Assembly (NCBI GenBank): GCA_036898135.1 | Contig: CM072523.1 | Span: 26,455,462-26,519,461, forward strand | Direction: 5' to 3' | Length of the DNA stretch: 64,000 nt | Source: Oncomelania hupensis | Taxonomy: Eukaryota > Mollusca > Gastropoda > Littorinimorpha > Pomatiopsidae | Shown: piece by piece, positions 52,585 through 63,941 of the stretch | Position numbering within the stretch: the stretch's first letter is position 1 | Layout: every line of letters starts with the position of its first letter | Notes under the pieces: generated by a model | The model's input: only the letters and a program-made list of their open reading frames with translations | Databases searched by the model: none | What the model was told of the DNA's origin: nothing | Translations under genes and position numbers: made by a program

Positions 52585-52860
52585 TGACCCAAGCGCTGTA
52601 GCAAAGTGGTTGAGCGTTCGCCTGGCAGCCCCGATGGCACAGGTTCGAATCTCGTGGTGGACAAAAATAAAATAAAAGTGGCCTTTTTTTCGCTGTATAT
52701 CTTAGTAGTATGATTGCTCTGGTGGTTCAGATTTGATTTAAGTCACTATCCCTTTTTTCCTGGGATGATTACCCCCGTCTTTCGTATGGCTAATGATGGG
52801 TGTGGAGGCTACACTCCAATGTTCATCCCTTCGGCGGAATGGGTTTATTCTATAACTTGT
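52585..52860 (+). mobile_element. tRNA-derived SINE (family C)
   Basis: Second copy of the 27650 family: tRNA-like head with GGTTCGAATCTCG B box and a body containing GTAGTATGATTGCTCTGGTGG. Confidence 0.83.
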
Positions 52861-53063
52861 CCAACACATCTCTGACATCTTTGCTATAACTGCAAGAATT
52901 GTTTTTAAAGTTGCTATAAGTATGCAATCCTAAGAATTGCGACGGAATAATATGAAGTTTATACAATATAATTTTGTGGACATACATATTTCTTAAGCAT
53001 ACGTATTTCTTTTTTTTAATAGAAACTAAATTTAAATTTCCAATACAACGGTAGCTAGAAAAC

Positions 53064-53113
<50 letters not shown>
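53064..53113. repeat. (GA)n microsatellite
   Basis: About 24 GA units. Confidence 0.96.
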
Positions 53114-53115
<2 letters not shown>

Positions 53116-53692
53116 CAATATGTGTATATATATTTTCACAGGTATATCACCACAGATTATAAATATTCTCGATAAAATTATATGTTTATTAAAATGTTAA
53201 GATGCTACGTGTGCAAGCCTACCCAAGTTTATAACTTCCCGAGGTGACTATAGCTAGCTAGACCTGATTCTTTATTCAATGTACCTGCAGCAGGTCCCCG
53301 TAATTATTTCTAAGCTTCATAATTATCACCTCCATCCATGTTCGTGTTAATAGTGGTGTAGACGCTTGTGGCCTTGTGACGTTTGATTTTCTACTGACTC
53401 AGCATCATCGGTCACAGTTTTATTGGAGTGTAGCCAACCCGTATGGACAGATGGATAATGCGACGTTTATTATAATTGATAATATGACTGTTAGTTGATA
53501 AGGCGACTTCTACGGAGCGCGTCATGCTGGCCCTTTGCGTCATGATGTTCTGTGCATGTGCTGTATGCGGTTTTCTTGTGCCATACTTAATCTTCTATCT
53601 TCTGCTCACGTTTGTACAACATCAGTATGGTGATTACAGCAGTCCATAGTGAATGGGGTCATTACTATACAATACAGTACTACACAACACAA

Positions 53693-53938
53693 CAAACGGA
53701 AACTCCGATGGTATGGCCACGTCACCAGATCATCAGGTCTTGCAAAAACCATCCTGCAAGGCACAGTGCAAGGAGGTAGAGGAAGAGGGAGACCGAAAAA
53801 GAGGTAGGAGGTTCGAGAATGGACTGGTTTGACACTGAGCGATACCATCAGGGTTGCTGAGGACAGAGAAAGATGGAGTACGCTGGTTAAACGATCATCG
53901 GTGGTGCCCCTACGACCTCCGAGTTACGGGATATGATA
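53693..53938 (+). mobile_element. 5'-truncated RTE-like LINE
   Basis: Last ~245 bp of the LINE (KRKLRWYGHVTRSSG region onward) with a small deletion near 53810. It ends near TACGGGATATGATAAGG and is followed by ACACAACA-type repeats. Confidence 0.88.
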
Positions 53939-54055
53939 AGGATACCACACAACATAACACAACACAATACAATAATAAATAATAATACTTAGAATCATAT
54001 AGCGCACATATCTCACACAAAAAAGACATTTAAGGCGCACACAATACAATACTCC

Positions 54056-54497
54056 CTTGTCATCTCCATCTTCCTATACGCTTGCGAAACATGGAACCTC
54101 ACAGCAGACCTACAACGAAGAATAAAAAGCATGGAGATGATGTGCTACAGAAGACTTCTAGGCATTTCCTATACCCAGCACATCACCAACAACGAAGTCC
54201 GACAGACCATCACAAAAGCCATTGGACAACACGATGACATGCTCACAGTGGTGAAGAAACGGAAACTCCGATGGTATGGCCATGTCACCAGAGTTCAGGC
54301 CTTGCAAAGACCATCCTGCAAGACACGGTGCAATGAGGCAGAAGAAGAAAGAGAAAAAGAGGTGAGAGGACAATATTCGAGAATGGACTGGCTTGACACT
54401 GAGCGAAGCCATGAGGGTTGCTGAGGAAAGAGAAAGATGGATTACGCTGGTTAAACGATATCTGTGATGCCCCAACGACCTTTGAGTTACGGGATAG
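54056..54497 (+). mobile_element. 5'-truncated RTE-like LINE
   Basis: Last ~440 bp of the LINE, from the LVISIFLYACE region to GTTACGGGATAG, with frameshifts. It faces the minus-strand fragment at 54568 across an AATAC array. Confidence 0.9.
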
Positions 54498-54498
54498 A

Positions 54499-54567
54499 AC
54501 AATACAATACAATACAATACAATACAATACAATACAATACAATACAATACAATACAATACAATACAA
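54499..54567. repeat. (AATAC)n microsatellite
   Basis: About 13 pentanucleotide units lying exactly between two LINE 3' ends that point at each other. Confidence 0.95.
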
Positions 54568-54714
54568 TCCTATCCAATCCCGTAACTCGATCGTTTAACC
54601 AGCGTACTCCATCTTTCTCGGTCCTCAGCAACCCTCCTGGCTTCGCTCAATGTCAAGCCAGTCCATTCTCGAATGTTGTCCTCCCAACTCTTTTTCTGTC
54701 TCCCTCTTCTTAGG
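54568..54714 (-). mobile_element. RTE-like LINE 3' fragment, inverted
   Basis: Minus-strand copy of the LINE 3' end ([21 protein letters not shown] reading), tail to tail with the 54056 copy. Confidence 0.88.
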
Positions 54715-54821
54715 TAGCAAGCAGATAAGACTTCATTGATTTCACGTAAAGGATTTCTACGGAAGACCTTATCCTTCACGTTACTCTTTAATTTATGTGT
54801 TGTTATTGTTCTGATGCACTC

Positions 54822-55091
<270 letters not shown>

Positions 55092-55362
55092 ATATTTTTA
55101 GATTTTTTTTTCACGCAAGCAAAAGGCTGTTACCTGAGAGTTGTTCACGCAAACGGTCATGTACAACAAACCCATGATTGAAATCTCTTTAGGTGGGGGT
55201 ATATTCCGGGCGCGAGGGGTATGACCTGGCCTAGGCTGATCTATGCCCAGGGGGTTAAACCCGCCTAGGCTACATTATAACCAGGGTATACAGTAGCCAG
55301 GGCTATATTCCGGCCTGTTACACCGGGTACACCTACATTTTGTAGGATTACATTATATTACA

Positions 55363-55924
55363 TAATTATTGCTTTAGGTCCAACGGACTCTTCCGAGCCA
55401 AATCAGGACCGGACAACCCCTGATCCGCATACAAGATCTGCCGAAACAACCCTAGTGGTAAAACTGAAAGCTCGCCACCAGCCAGTCACTTTACAATAAA
55501 GACATCCCACGCAGGGGACGCTGAGGCTATACTCTAATTTATCGAACCCCCGTTTACAAAAACAAAATAGAATACAAACATCATTATAAAATATCAACAA
55601 AACACATACATATAAAATGCCTACATTGCTAAATAATAACAGCATAGGAAGCCCTAGTGACCACCTGGCAGAAAGCGTCCAATATTCCCAAGCTGATCCA
55701 ACAGACCTCATACACAAATAAGGAGTCTTGTCCCGGAAGAGTTTTCAAGAAAAAAGGTAGGTGACTGGTCTAGCGAAGAAGAAGATAGTATAGCAGATTG
55801 ATAGAACAGAGCAGGAATGAGAAAGAGCAAAGGAGAAAGACAGCGACAGTGGGAATTTAAAGCACTAAATTTCTAGAAAGTGGGGATACTATTTATACTG
55901 AAACCCCCGGCACCCCAACGGGGG
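55363..55924 (-). mobile_element. 701-bp-family retroposon, short-start form
   Basis: Begins (minus strand) exactly at CCCCCGTTGGGG, like the 26989 copy, and ends in the family 3' end with an AT-rich ATTATGTAATATAATG tail. A 7-bp TAGGTGT is a possible target duplication on both sides. Confidence 0.88.
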
Positions 55925-56669
55925 AACACCTAGGATGGCAGTTTCTCTATTGGCACCGACGTATCTGAGCTCAGAAGGTCGGGGTTTCATGCTGCACAGA
56001 TTGCGCCAACGACGACTAATGAACAACTGCAAAATACCCGTCAATCAGCCAGAGGTCACCTATACTTAGGAACACGGCATTCGCAGGTCGCGCTTAAAAA
56101 TAGCGGTCCTCTTGGAGATTGGTAAACAGCGACAGTGTATGAATGTTGGCAATTAGTTATGCTGACCACTACCCCAGCGTGTACACTATCTCTTTGTACC
56201 CTGTTTAATATTTACATGTAGCCTATGCACATACATGTACAGGTGATAACATCAGTAATACTATTGACAGTTGCCACTTGCTGTAGAATATAATTACTCT
56301 TAATACTTATTCCTACAGGATCATTTACCCGACACACGTAGGCCAATACGGTTTATATGTATATACGTTTATTGCTCATCCTTAGCTAAGTGATTTGTTA
56401 TTTTAAACAAAAATGAACAATATGGACTAATTAAGTAATTTGTGGGGTGGGGTTAATGCCTTCCTAATCACTGAAATGATAAGACGAATAAGCTTTGTCT
56501 AGCCTTAAATTATATATAGCAATGCATAGCATATTATAGCATCGCATAGCATAGCACCAAATCACTTCTCATCACGTCTCGTCACGTCACGTAAAGAACC
56601 GTGTAGTAACACAACATACCTTAACATAACATAAACAAAATATAACATATAACTCTTCCCCCACCCATT

Positions 56670-56719
<50 letters not shown>

Positions 56720-56860
56720 GCACACACACTACAGTTAACACCAATAATATAAATATTGTTTTAAAGTTGTATGCGTACTTCGAAAACTCTATTTCCACTT
56801 ACGAGAAGCAAAGCAGTGTGTATCTGTTGATACACGCGATGCACGCGATTTACCAAGAGC
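55925..56860. other. Intergenic or intronic, no gene seen
   Basis: Holds a (CA)n array at 56679-56728 and CACGTCACGT-like short repeats near 56570; otherwise nothing recognised. Confidence 0.6.
56679..56728. repeat. (CA)n microsatellite
   Basis: About 20 CA units. Confidence 0.95.
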
Positions 56861-56871
56861 GAACTAATGAT

Positions 56872-59064
56872 TTGTTGATTTTTCGGTAGACATCAGCTCC
56901 CTGTGAGGTGTTCTTTTTCTTTTTTAACTCTCTTCGTTTATCACACAGATCCAAAAGTTCAGGTGTGATCCACGGCTTCTTCTTTGGTCGGTGCTTGCCA
57001 AGGATCTCAGTGGCGGCATCTGTTACAGCTGAGTTGAAGGTATTGGTCATGGTGTTGACATCTACTTCGCCTGCCCCCAAAATAAGCAGTGGTGCAAATT
57101 TCCCTCCAATTGTGGCCTGAAATATTTTTGCCACCTCCGGGTCTTGCAGTTTGTCCAGGTCGAACTTCAGCCTAGTGCACTTTGCTGTATTTACTCTCTT
57201 CAAATGGAGCCGGAAAGACATCCGAAAAGGCATGCGCACAGCAAAGGAGAACTGGATAGAAGATCAATGCCAGGAAATAGAGAACAATCTGAACAAGAAC
57301 AACAGCAAGAAGGCCTACCAGACTGTGAAGCGGCTGACAAGTGTTAAACAGCCCAAAGTCTCCACTATCCAAAGCAAGTCTGGCATTTGCCTTACAGAAG
57401 AACAAGAAGTCTTGGACAGATGGACAGAGTACTGCTCTGACCTTTACAACCATACACCAAATGGAGACCCATCAGTTCTAGCATGTCCCGAGAGCAGAGA
57501 AGAAGAAGAAATCCTCCCAATTCTCCGGGAAGAAGTTGAGGCAGCAGTGCAATCGCTGAAGAAAGGGAAGTCAGCGGGAGTGGACAACATACCAGCGGAA
57601 CTGCTACAAGCAGGAGGAGAAGCGATGACTGATGCTCTCACCATTATCTGTAACAAGATCTGGCAGAGTGGGGAATGGCCTACACCATGGACCCAGTCGC
57701 TTGTCATCACTCTTCCCAAAAAAGGTAACCTTCAGGAGTGTGAAAATTACCGCACCATCAGCCTCATCAGCCATCCCAGCAAGGTCCTCCTGAAAATAAT
57801 ACTCAACAGGTTGAAACCACAAGCTGAACAAATCATAGCTGAAGAACAAGCAGGATTCATGGCAGGGCGAAGTACCACTGAACAGATTTTCAACCTCAGA
57901 ATAATCTGTGAGAAATACCTACAGCACCAACAACATCTATATCATGTGTTCATAGACTTCAAGAAGGCATTTGACCGAGTCTGGCATGCAGCTCTATGGG
58001 CAACCATGAAAGTGTACAACATCAGCCCTAAAATTATAGAAGTCATCAAAAGCCTGTATGACAAGGCTACCAGTGCAGTCCTCCATAACAGCGTCATCGG
58101 GAACTGGTTCAGAACAACAATCGGTGTGCGTCAAGGATGCCTACTCTCTCCAACACTCTTCAACATCTTCCTAGAGCGCATCATGTCAGATGCTCTTGCA
58201 GATCACGAAGGCACAGTCAGCATAGGGGGCAGAGCAATCTCCAATCTTCGTTTTGCGGATGATATTGATGGATTGGCTGGAGAGGAACAAGAACTTGAAC
58301 AGCTTGTACAGAGGCTTGACACCACCTCCAGAGCTTATGGAATGGAAATAAGTGCAGAGAAGACCAAAATGATGACCAACAACACCAATGGCATCAACAC
58401 GGACATCAAAGTACAAGGCCAATCCCTCAACACAGTGCACAGCTTCAAATATTTAGGAGCCATTGTGTCAGACAATGGGTCTCGACAGGAAGTCCTCTCC
58501 AGGATCGCACAAACAACTGCTGCCCTGACAAGGTTGAAGCCCATTTGGAAAGACAGAACCATCAGTCTACATTCCAAAGTAAGACTGCTGCGCTCTCTGG
58601 TCATCTCCATCTTCCTATATGCTTGCGAAGCATGGACCCTCACAGCAGATCTCCAACGAAGAATACAAAGCATGGAGATGAGGTGCTACAGAAGACTTCT
58701 GTGCATTTCCTATACCCAACACATCACCAACGTTGAAGTCCGACAGACCATCACACAAGCAATTGGACAACACGATGACCTGCTCACAGTGGTGAAGAAA
58801 CGGAAACTCCGATGGTATGGCCACGTCACCAGATCATCAGGCCTTGCAAAGACCATTCTGCAAGGCACAGTGCAAGGAGGTAGAAGAAGGGGGAGACCGA
58901 AAAAGAGGTGGGAGGACAACATTCGAGAATGGACTGGTTTGACACTGAGCGAAGCCATGAGGGCTGCTGAGGACAGAGAAAGATGGAGTATGCTGGTTAA
59001 GCGATCATCTGTGGTGCCCCTACGACCTTCGGGTTATGGGACAGGATAGGATAGGATAGGATAG
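56872..59064 (+). mobile_element. RTE-like LINE with 5' inversion (twin-primed)
   Basis: The 3' part (57214-59064) runs on the plus strand and matches 61932-63769. The 5' part (56872-57217) is inverted and matches 61587-61930. Adjoining source positions show that nothing is missing between the pieces, and they share GACATC at the junction. The element is flanked by GAACTAATGAT (56861-56871 and 59065-59075). It is nearly identical to the 60431 copy. Confidence 0.95.
57214..59049 (+). pseudogene. Partial LINE ORF: reverse transcriptase and C-terminal domain
   Basis: Encodes the protein of the 60642 ORF from about residue 431 on, including FIDFKKAFDRVW and the FADD active site, to the C-terminus. 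It reads open upstream to 57151 through inverted sequence, giving a chimeric N-terminus. The endonuclease is missing, so the copy is dead on its own. The few differences from the full-length copy include FADDI against FADDM and NVEV against NIEV. The stop TAG lies inside the AGGAT tail. Confidence 0.93.
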
Positions 59065-59820
59065 GAACTAATGATATCAATATAGATTTAGTATGGTATT
59101 CCCGACATTTGGTCTAATGTACCCTGTTGCGTTGTACCAGCCAAAGACCGTGGAGAATACTATGTAAGTCTTTGTTTAAACATAAAATATTGACGTTGTT
59201 CTAAACTAGAATTAACTTACCGACTCCATGCGTGTACAATTATTTGTGCACAGTCCTTAGGGAAGTGTGAAACTTATCATAAATACTAACAATACTGACT
59301 AGCTTATTATAATTACGTAAAACAATTGTAATGTTTGCAGTCATTGTAAAGAATTAAATTTAATAAGTGGCACTCATAGAGACGTCTGATGTGGGAGACA
59401 GTGTGTTGTGCGAACTTTGCTTCACGATAATTGTTAGAAGTATGATTTTAGTAGTTGGTGTGTCATCATAATTAACAGGATCGTTTACAGAGTGACGTAA
59501 ATCATCACATTCCTTTGGCGATATAAGCGGAAATGAAATGTAATTTGCACGCACTCTTAAGTGAAAGTAACATTAGTGTATACATAATTTTTCGGTAAAC
59601 CGGGACTAACATGTAACTAACTAATTTTCCCACTTTATTGACCACTTATAATATTAATTTTAGATCATAATTATGTAAAATAATACAATTTGAAGAACTG
59701 ATCTCACTTTCGCATACACAGACTGCTTGTTATTAAGCGCTAAACTAATAACAGCAATGAGAATATATTTAATATCTATTGTGTTCGCATCTTTCTTTTC
59801 TTTCTTTTTAGTCGGTTGAG

Positions 59821-59838
<18 letters not shown>

Positions 59839-59877
<39 letters not shown>
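59839..59877. repeat. (GA)n microsatellite
   Basis: GA run preceded by GAAA units. Confidence 0.93.
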
Positions 59878-59878
<1 letters not shown>

Positions 59879-60001
59879 CAAAACCTTTAGTAGGGTACTG
59901 GCCTTTGGGTCTATGAACCTGTCTTCCAACTAGTCCTTGGTAAATAATTCAAAACAAACAAAATAATTAACATAAACTTAATCTGACACTAACTTATACA
60001 G

Positions 60002-60010
60002 AGAGAGAGT

Positions 60011-60052
<42 letters not shown>

Positions 60053-60060
60053 GAGAGAGA
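60002..60060. repeat. (GA)n microsatellite
   Basis: Slightly interrupted GA run directly next to the tail of the following retroposon. Confidence 0.93.
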
Positions 60061-60062
60061 AC

Positions 60063-60430
60063 ATTACATTACATGGTTATTGCTTTAGGTCCAGCGGACT
60101 CTTCCGAGCCAAATCAGGACCACAGAAGTGAAAGAGGACTTACACGTGATCCGCATAAAAGATCTACCGAAACAAAACTAGTGGTAACACTGAAGGCAAT
60201 CTACCAGCCGGTCACTTTACAATAAAAACATCCCACGCAGGGGACGCTGAGGCTTTACTCTAATTTATCGAACACCCGTTTACAAAAACAAAATAGAATA
60301 CAAACATCATTATACAATATCAACAAAACACATACATATGAAATGCCTACATTGCTGAATAATAACATCATAGGAAGCCCCAGTGACCATTTGGCAGAAT
60401 GCGTCCAATATTCTCAAGCTGATCCAACAG
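60063..60430 (-). mobile_element. 701-bp-family retroposon, 3' part, split by a full-length LINE
   Basis: Starts with the ATTACATTACATGG tail and family 3' end (minus strand). It is broken at GATCCAACAG, where the LINE inserted, and resumes at 63780. Confidence 0.92.
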
Positions 60431-63400
60431 CTTTGTGGGTTCGGGCAAATAGAATAGACCCAACGTTTCCCGGCGTGTCGTAAGAGGCGACTAACAGGGG
60501 TGATGTTAGCACGGCATCACTGGGCGAAAGTCTTCTACACAGAAGTCACCGGCCAGGGCGGAGGAACCTCACGTTACTACAGGTTCAACGACCACGTGCT
60601 CAGGGCCAAGGCGAGCCACACTGTATTCGTGGATTTCGGCTGTGGCCAACAGCCTGGAGAGGATTGGGCCCTGCCAGGTCTTTTTTTTGCCCAAGACACA
60701 ACACATGATGAGGCTATCCACTAATTCCATGCCGGATCGGTCGTCGCCCGGCTACACAAGGACCGCGCCTTCCGTTGGCCACCAGGACGGAGGTGAAAAG
60801 TATGCTACTGATGGACAAATTAGCAAGATCCGCACGAGAAACAACATCGTCATAGGAACCTGGAATGTCAGGACCCTAACTGCGGAAGGAAAATTAGAAG
60901 AACTGGCCCACGAGCTGGACCACTATCGATGGAACGTTCTAGGTATCAGCGAACTGCGCTGGAAAGGCCTAGGTGAAACAACGACTGACAAAGGCCACAA
61001 GCTCTATTTCAGCGGTAGAGATGACAGGCACGAACACGGCGTTGGATTCTTGGTCCACAAGAACATTCTAGCCACTGTCATGGGTTGCCGCCCAGTCTCC
61101 AGTAGACTCATTACCATCCGTCTGAGAGCAACCCCTTTCAACATTACCATCATCCAGGCCTATGCCCCAACATCAGACTATGAAGACAGCGAAGTGGAGG
61201 ATTTTTATGAAAATATACAGGCGGTCCTTGACCAAGTGCCGAAGAAGGACATAGTCATAGTGCAAGGCGACTGGAATGCCAAGGTTGGCCAAGATGCGCA
61301 CCACAACTGGGGAGACACATGCGGACCCCACTGCAACAACGAGACAAATGACAGGGGTCTGAGGCTATTGGAGTTTGCCAGATACAACAATCTGGTACTG
61401 GCAAACACGCTTGGTCTCCACAAAAAATCCAGACGATGGACATGGCACAGTCCCGGCGGGGAACATCACAACCAGATCGACTACATCATGGTCAAGAAAC
61501 GCTTCAGATCAAGCATCAACATTGGCAGGACACGCACTTTTCCAGGAGCAGACATTGGAAGTGACCACGATCTCGTGATGATGTCTTTCCGGCTCCATTT
61601 GAAGAGAGTAAATACAGCAAAGTGCACTAGGCTGAAGTTCGACCTGGACAAACTGCAAGACCCGGAGGTGGCAAAAATATTTCAGGCCACAATTGGAGGG
61701 AAATTTGCACCACTGCTTATTTTGGGGGCAGGCGAAGTAGATGTCAACACCATGACCAATACCTTCAACTCAGCTGTAACAGATGCCGCCACTGAGATCC
61801 TTGGCAAGCACCGACCAAAGAAGAAGCCGTGGATCACACCTGAACTTTTGGATCTGTGTGATAAACGAAGAGAGTTAAAAAAGAAAAAGAACACCTCACA
61901 GGGAGCTGATGTCTACCGAAAAATCAACAATGACATCCGAAAAGGCATGCGCACAGCAAAGGAGAACTGGATAGAAGATCAATGCCAGGAAATAGAGAAC
62001 AATCTGAACAAGAACAACAGCAAGAAGGCCTACCAGACGGTGAAGCGGCTGACAAGTGTTAAACAGCCCAAAGTCTCCACTATCCAAAGCAAGTCTGGCA
62101 TTTGCCTTACAGAAGAACAAGAAGTCTTGGACAGATGGACAGAGTACTGCTCTGACCTTTACAACCATACACCAAATGGAGACCCATCAGTTCTAGCATG
62201 TCCCGAGAGCAGAGAAGAAGAAGAAATCCTCCCAATTCTCCGGGAAGAAGTTGAGGCAGCAGTGCAATCGCTGAAGAAAGGGAAGTCAGCGGGAGTGGAC
62301 AACATACCAGCGGAACTGCTACAAGCAGGAGGAGAAGCGATGACTGATGCTCTCACCATTATCTGTAACAAGATCTGGCAGAGTGGGGAATGGCCTACAC
62401 CATGGACCCAGTCGCTTGTCATCACTCTTCCCAAAAAAGGTAACCTTCAGGAGTGTGAAAATTACCGCACCATCAGCCTCATCAGCCATCCCAGCAAGGT
62501 CCTCCTGAAAATAATACTCAACAGGTTGAAACCACAAGCTGAACAAATCATAGCTGAAGAACAAGCAGGATTCATGGCAGGGCGAAGTACCACTGAACAG
62601 ATTTTCAACCTCAGAATAATCTGTGAGAAATACCTACAGCACCAACAACATCTATATCATGTGTTCATAGACTTCAAGAAGGCATTTGACCGAGTCTGGC
62701 ATGCAGCTCTATGGGCAACCATGAAAGTTTACAACATCAGCCCTAAAATTATAGAAGTCATCAAAAGCCTGTATGACAAGGCTACCAGTGCAGTCCTCCA
62801 TAACAGCGTCATCGGGAACTGGTTCAGAACAACAATCGGTGTGCGTCAAGGATGCCTACTCTCTCCAACACTCTTCAACATCTTCCTAGAGCGCATCATG
62901 TCAGATGCTCTTGCAGATCACGAAGGCACAGTCAGCATAGGGGGCAGAGCAATCTCCAATCTTCGTTTTGCGGATGATATGGATGGATTGGCTGGAGAGG
63001 AACAAGAACTTGAACAGCTTGTACAGAGGCTTGACACCACCTCCAGAGCTTATGGAATGGAAATAAGTGCAGAGAAGACCAAAATGATGACCAACAACAC
63101 CAATGGCATCAACACGGACATCAAAGTACAAGGCCAATCCCTCAACACAGTGCACAGCTTCAAATATTTAGGAGCCATTGTGTCAGACAATGGGTCTCGA
63201 CAGGAAGTCCTCTCCAGGATCGCACAAACAACTGCTGCCCTGACACGGTTGAAGCCCATTTGGAAAGACAGAACCATCAGTCTACATTCCAAAGTAAGAC
63301 TGCTGCGCTCTCTGGTCATCTCCATCTTCCTATATGCTTGCGAAGCATGGACCCTCACAGCAGATCTCCAACGAAGAATACAAAGCATGGAGATGAGGTG

Positions 63401-63769
63401 CTACAGAAGACTTCTGTGCATTTCCTATACCCAACACATCACCAACATTGAAGTCCGACAGACCATCACACAAGCCATTGGACAACACGATGACCTGCTC
63501 ACAGTGGTGAAGAAACGGAAACTCCGATGGTATGGCCACGTCACCAGATCATCAGGCCTTGCAAAGACCATTCTGCAAGGCACAGTGCAAGGAGGTAGAA
63601 GAAGGGGGAGACCGAAAAAGAGGTGGGAGGACAACATTCGAGAATGGACTGGTTTGACACTGAGCGAAGCCATGAGGGCTGCTGAGGACAGAGAAAGATG
63701 GAGTATGCTGGTTAAGCGATCATCTGTGGTGCCCCTACGACCTTCGGGTTATGGGACAGGACAGGACAG
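60431..63769 (+). mobile_element. Full-length RTE-like non-LTR retrotransposon (LINE)
   Basis: 3,339 bp with a 10-bp target duplication GATCCAACAG (60421-60430 and 63770-63779). It has a ~210-bp 5' UTR, one ORF for an apurinic-type endonuclease plus reverse transcriptase, essentially no 3' UTR, and an (AGGAC/AGGAT)n tail. It is the source type for at least seven truncated copies in this window. Nearly identical to the twin-primed copy at 56872, so the family has moved recently. Confidence 0.95.
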
Positions 63770-63794
63770 GATCCAACAGACCTCACACAAATGA
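60642..63794 (+). CDS. LINE endonuclease-reverse transcriptase
   Basis: An open frame of 1050 codons; about 1040 belong to the element. Endonuclease motifs: GTWNVRTL (N75), ISELRW (E104), QGDWNAKVG (D210, N212) and GSDHDLV (D308, H309). The reverse transcriptase spans ~590-850, with FIDFKKAFDRVW (D677), RQGCLLSP and FADD (776-779). A C-terminal basic domain holds KRKLRWYGHVTR and [15 protein letters not shown] single ORF with endonuclease first and a tail of short repeats fits the RTE clade. All catalytic residues are present, so the copy could be active. In the twin copy the stop is TAG in the AGGAT tail. Here the tail reads AGGACAGGAC, so the frame runs through the target duplication and ends about 8 codons into flanking DNA. 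Confidence 0.94.
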   Translation: MANSLERIGPCQVFFLPKTQHMMRLSTNSMPDRSSPGYTRTAPSVGHQDGGEKYATDGQISKIRTRNNIVIGTWNVRTLTAEGKLEELAHELDHYRWNVLGISELRWKGLGETTTDKGHKLYFSGRDDRHEHGVGFLVHKNILATVMGCRPVSSRLITIRLRATPFNITIIQAYAPTSDYEDSEVEDFYENIQAVLDQVPKKDIVIVQGDWNAKVGQDAHHNWGDTCGPHCNNETNDRGLRLLEFARYNNLVLANTLGLHKKSRRWTWHSPGGEHHNQIDYIMVKKRFRSSINIGRTRTFPGADIGSDHDLVMMSFRLHLKRVNTAKCTRLKFDLDKLQDPEVAKIFQATIGGKFAPLLILGAGEVDVNTMTNTFNSAVTDAATEILGKHRPKKKPWITPELLDLCDKRRELKKKKNTSQGADVYRKINNDIRKGMRTAKENWIEDQCQEIENNLNKNNSKKAYQTVKRLTSVKQPKVSTIQSKSGICLTEEQEVLDRWTEYCSDLYNHTPNGDPSVLACPESREEEEILPILREEVEAAVQSLKKGKSAGVDNIPAELLQAGGEAMTDALTIICNKIWQSGEWPTPWTQSLVITLPKKGNLQECENYRTISLISHPSKVLLKIILNRLKPQAEQIIAEEQAGFMAGRSTTEQIFNLRIICEKYLQHQQHLYHVFIDFKKAFDRVWHAALWATMKVYNISPKIIEVIKSLYDKATSAVLHNSVIGNWFRTTIGVRQGCLLSPTLFNIFLERIMSDALADHEGTVSIGGRAISNLRFADDMDGLAGEEQELEQLVQRLDTTSRAYGMEISAEKTKMMTNNTNGINTDIKVQGQSLNTVHSFKYLGAIVSDNGSRQEVLSRIAQTTAALTRLKPIWKDRTISLHSKVRLLRSLVISIFLYACEAWTLTADLQRRIQSMEMRCYRRLLCISYTQHITNIEVRQTITQAIGQHDDLLTVVKKRKLRWYGHVTRSSGLAKTILQGTVQGGRRRGRPKKRWEDNIREWTGLTLSEAMRAAEDRERWSMLVKRSSVVPLRPSGYGTGQDRIQQTSHK

Positions 63795-63941
63795 GGAGTT
63801 TTGTCCCGGAAGAGTTTTCAAGAAAAAAGATAGGTGACTGGTCTATCGAAGAAGAAGATAGTATAGTAGAGTGATAGAACAGAGTAGGAATGAGAAAGAA
63901 CAAAAAAGAAAGACAGCGACAGTGGGAATTTAAAGCACTAA
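63780..63941 (-). mobile_element. 701-bp-family retroposon, 5' remainder
   Basis: Continues the element interrupted at 60430 and ends truncated at the TTTAGTGCTTTAAATTCC region, next to a GA-rich stretch at the window edge. Confidence 0.88.

Larger units (their letters stand above)
59076..60062. other. Intergenic or intronic, no gene seen
   Basis: AT-rich, with two GA microsatellites (59839-59877 and 60002-60060). Nothing else recognised. Confidence 0.6.

Noticed and set aside
55403..55717. 104-codon ORF, with similar 60-codon ORFs in sister copies
   Set aside because: Lies in the 701-bp retroposon; it is shortened or shifted in other full-length copies and shows no domain, so selection for a protein is not supported.
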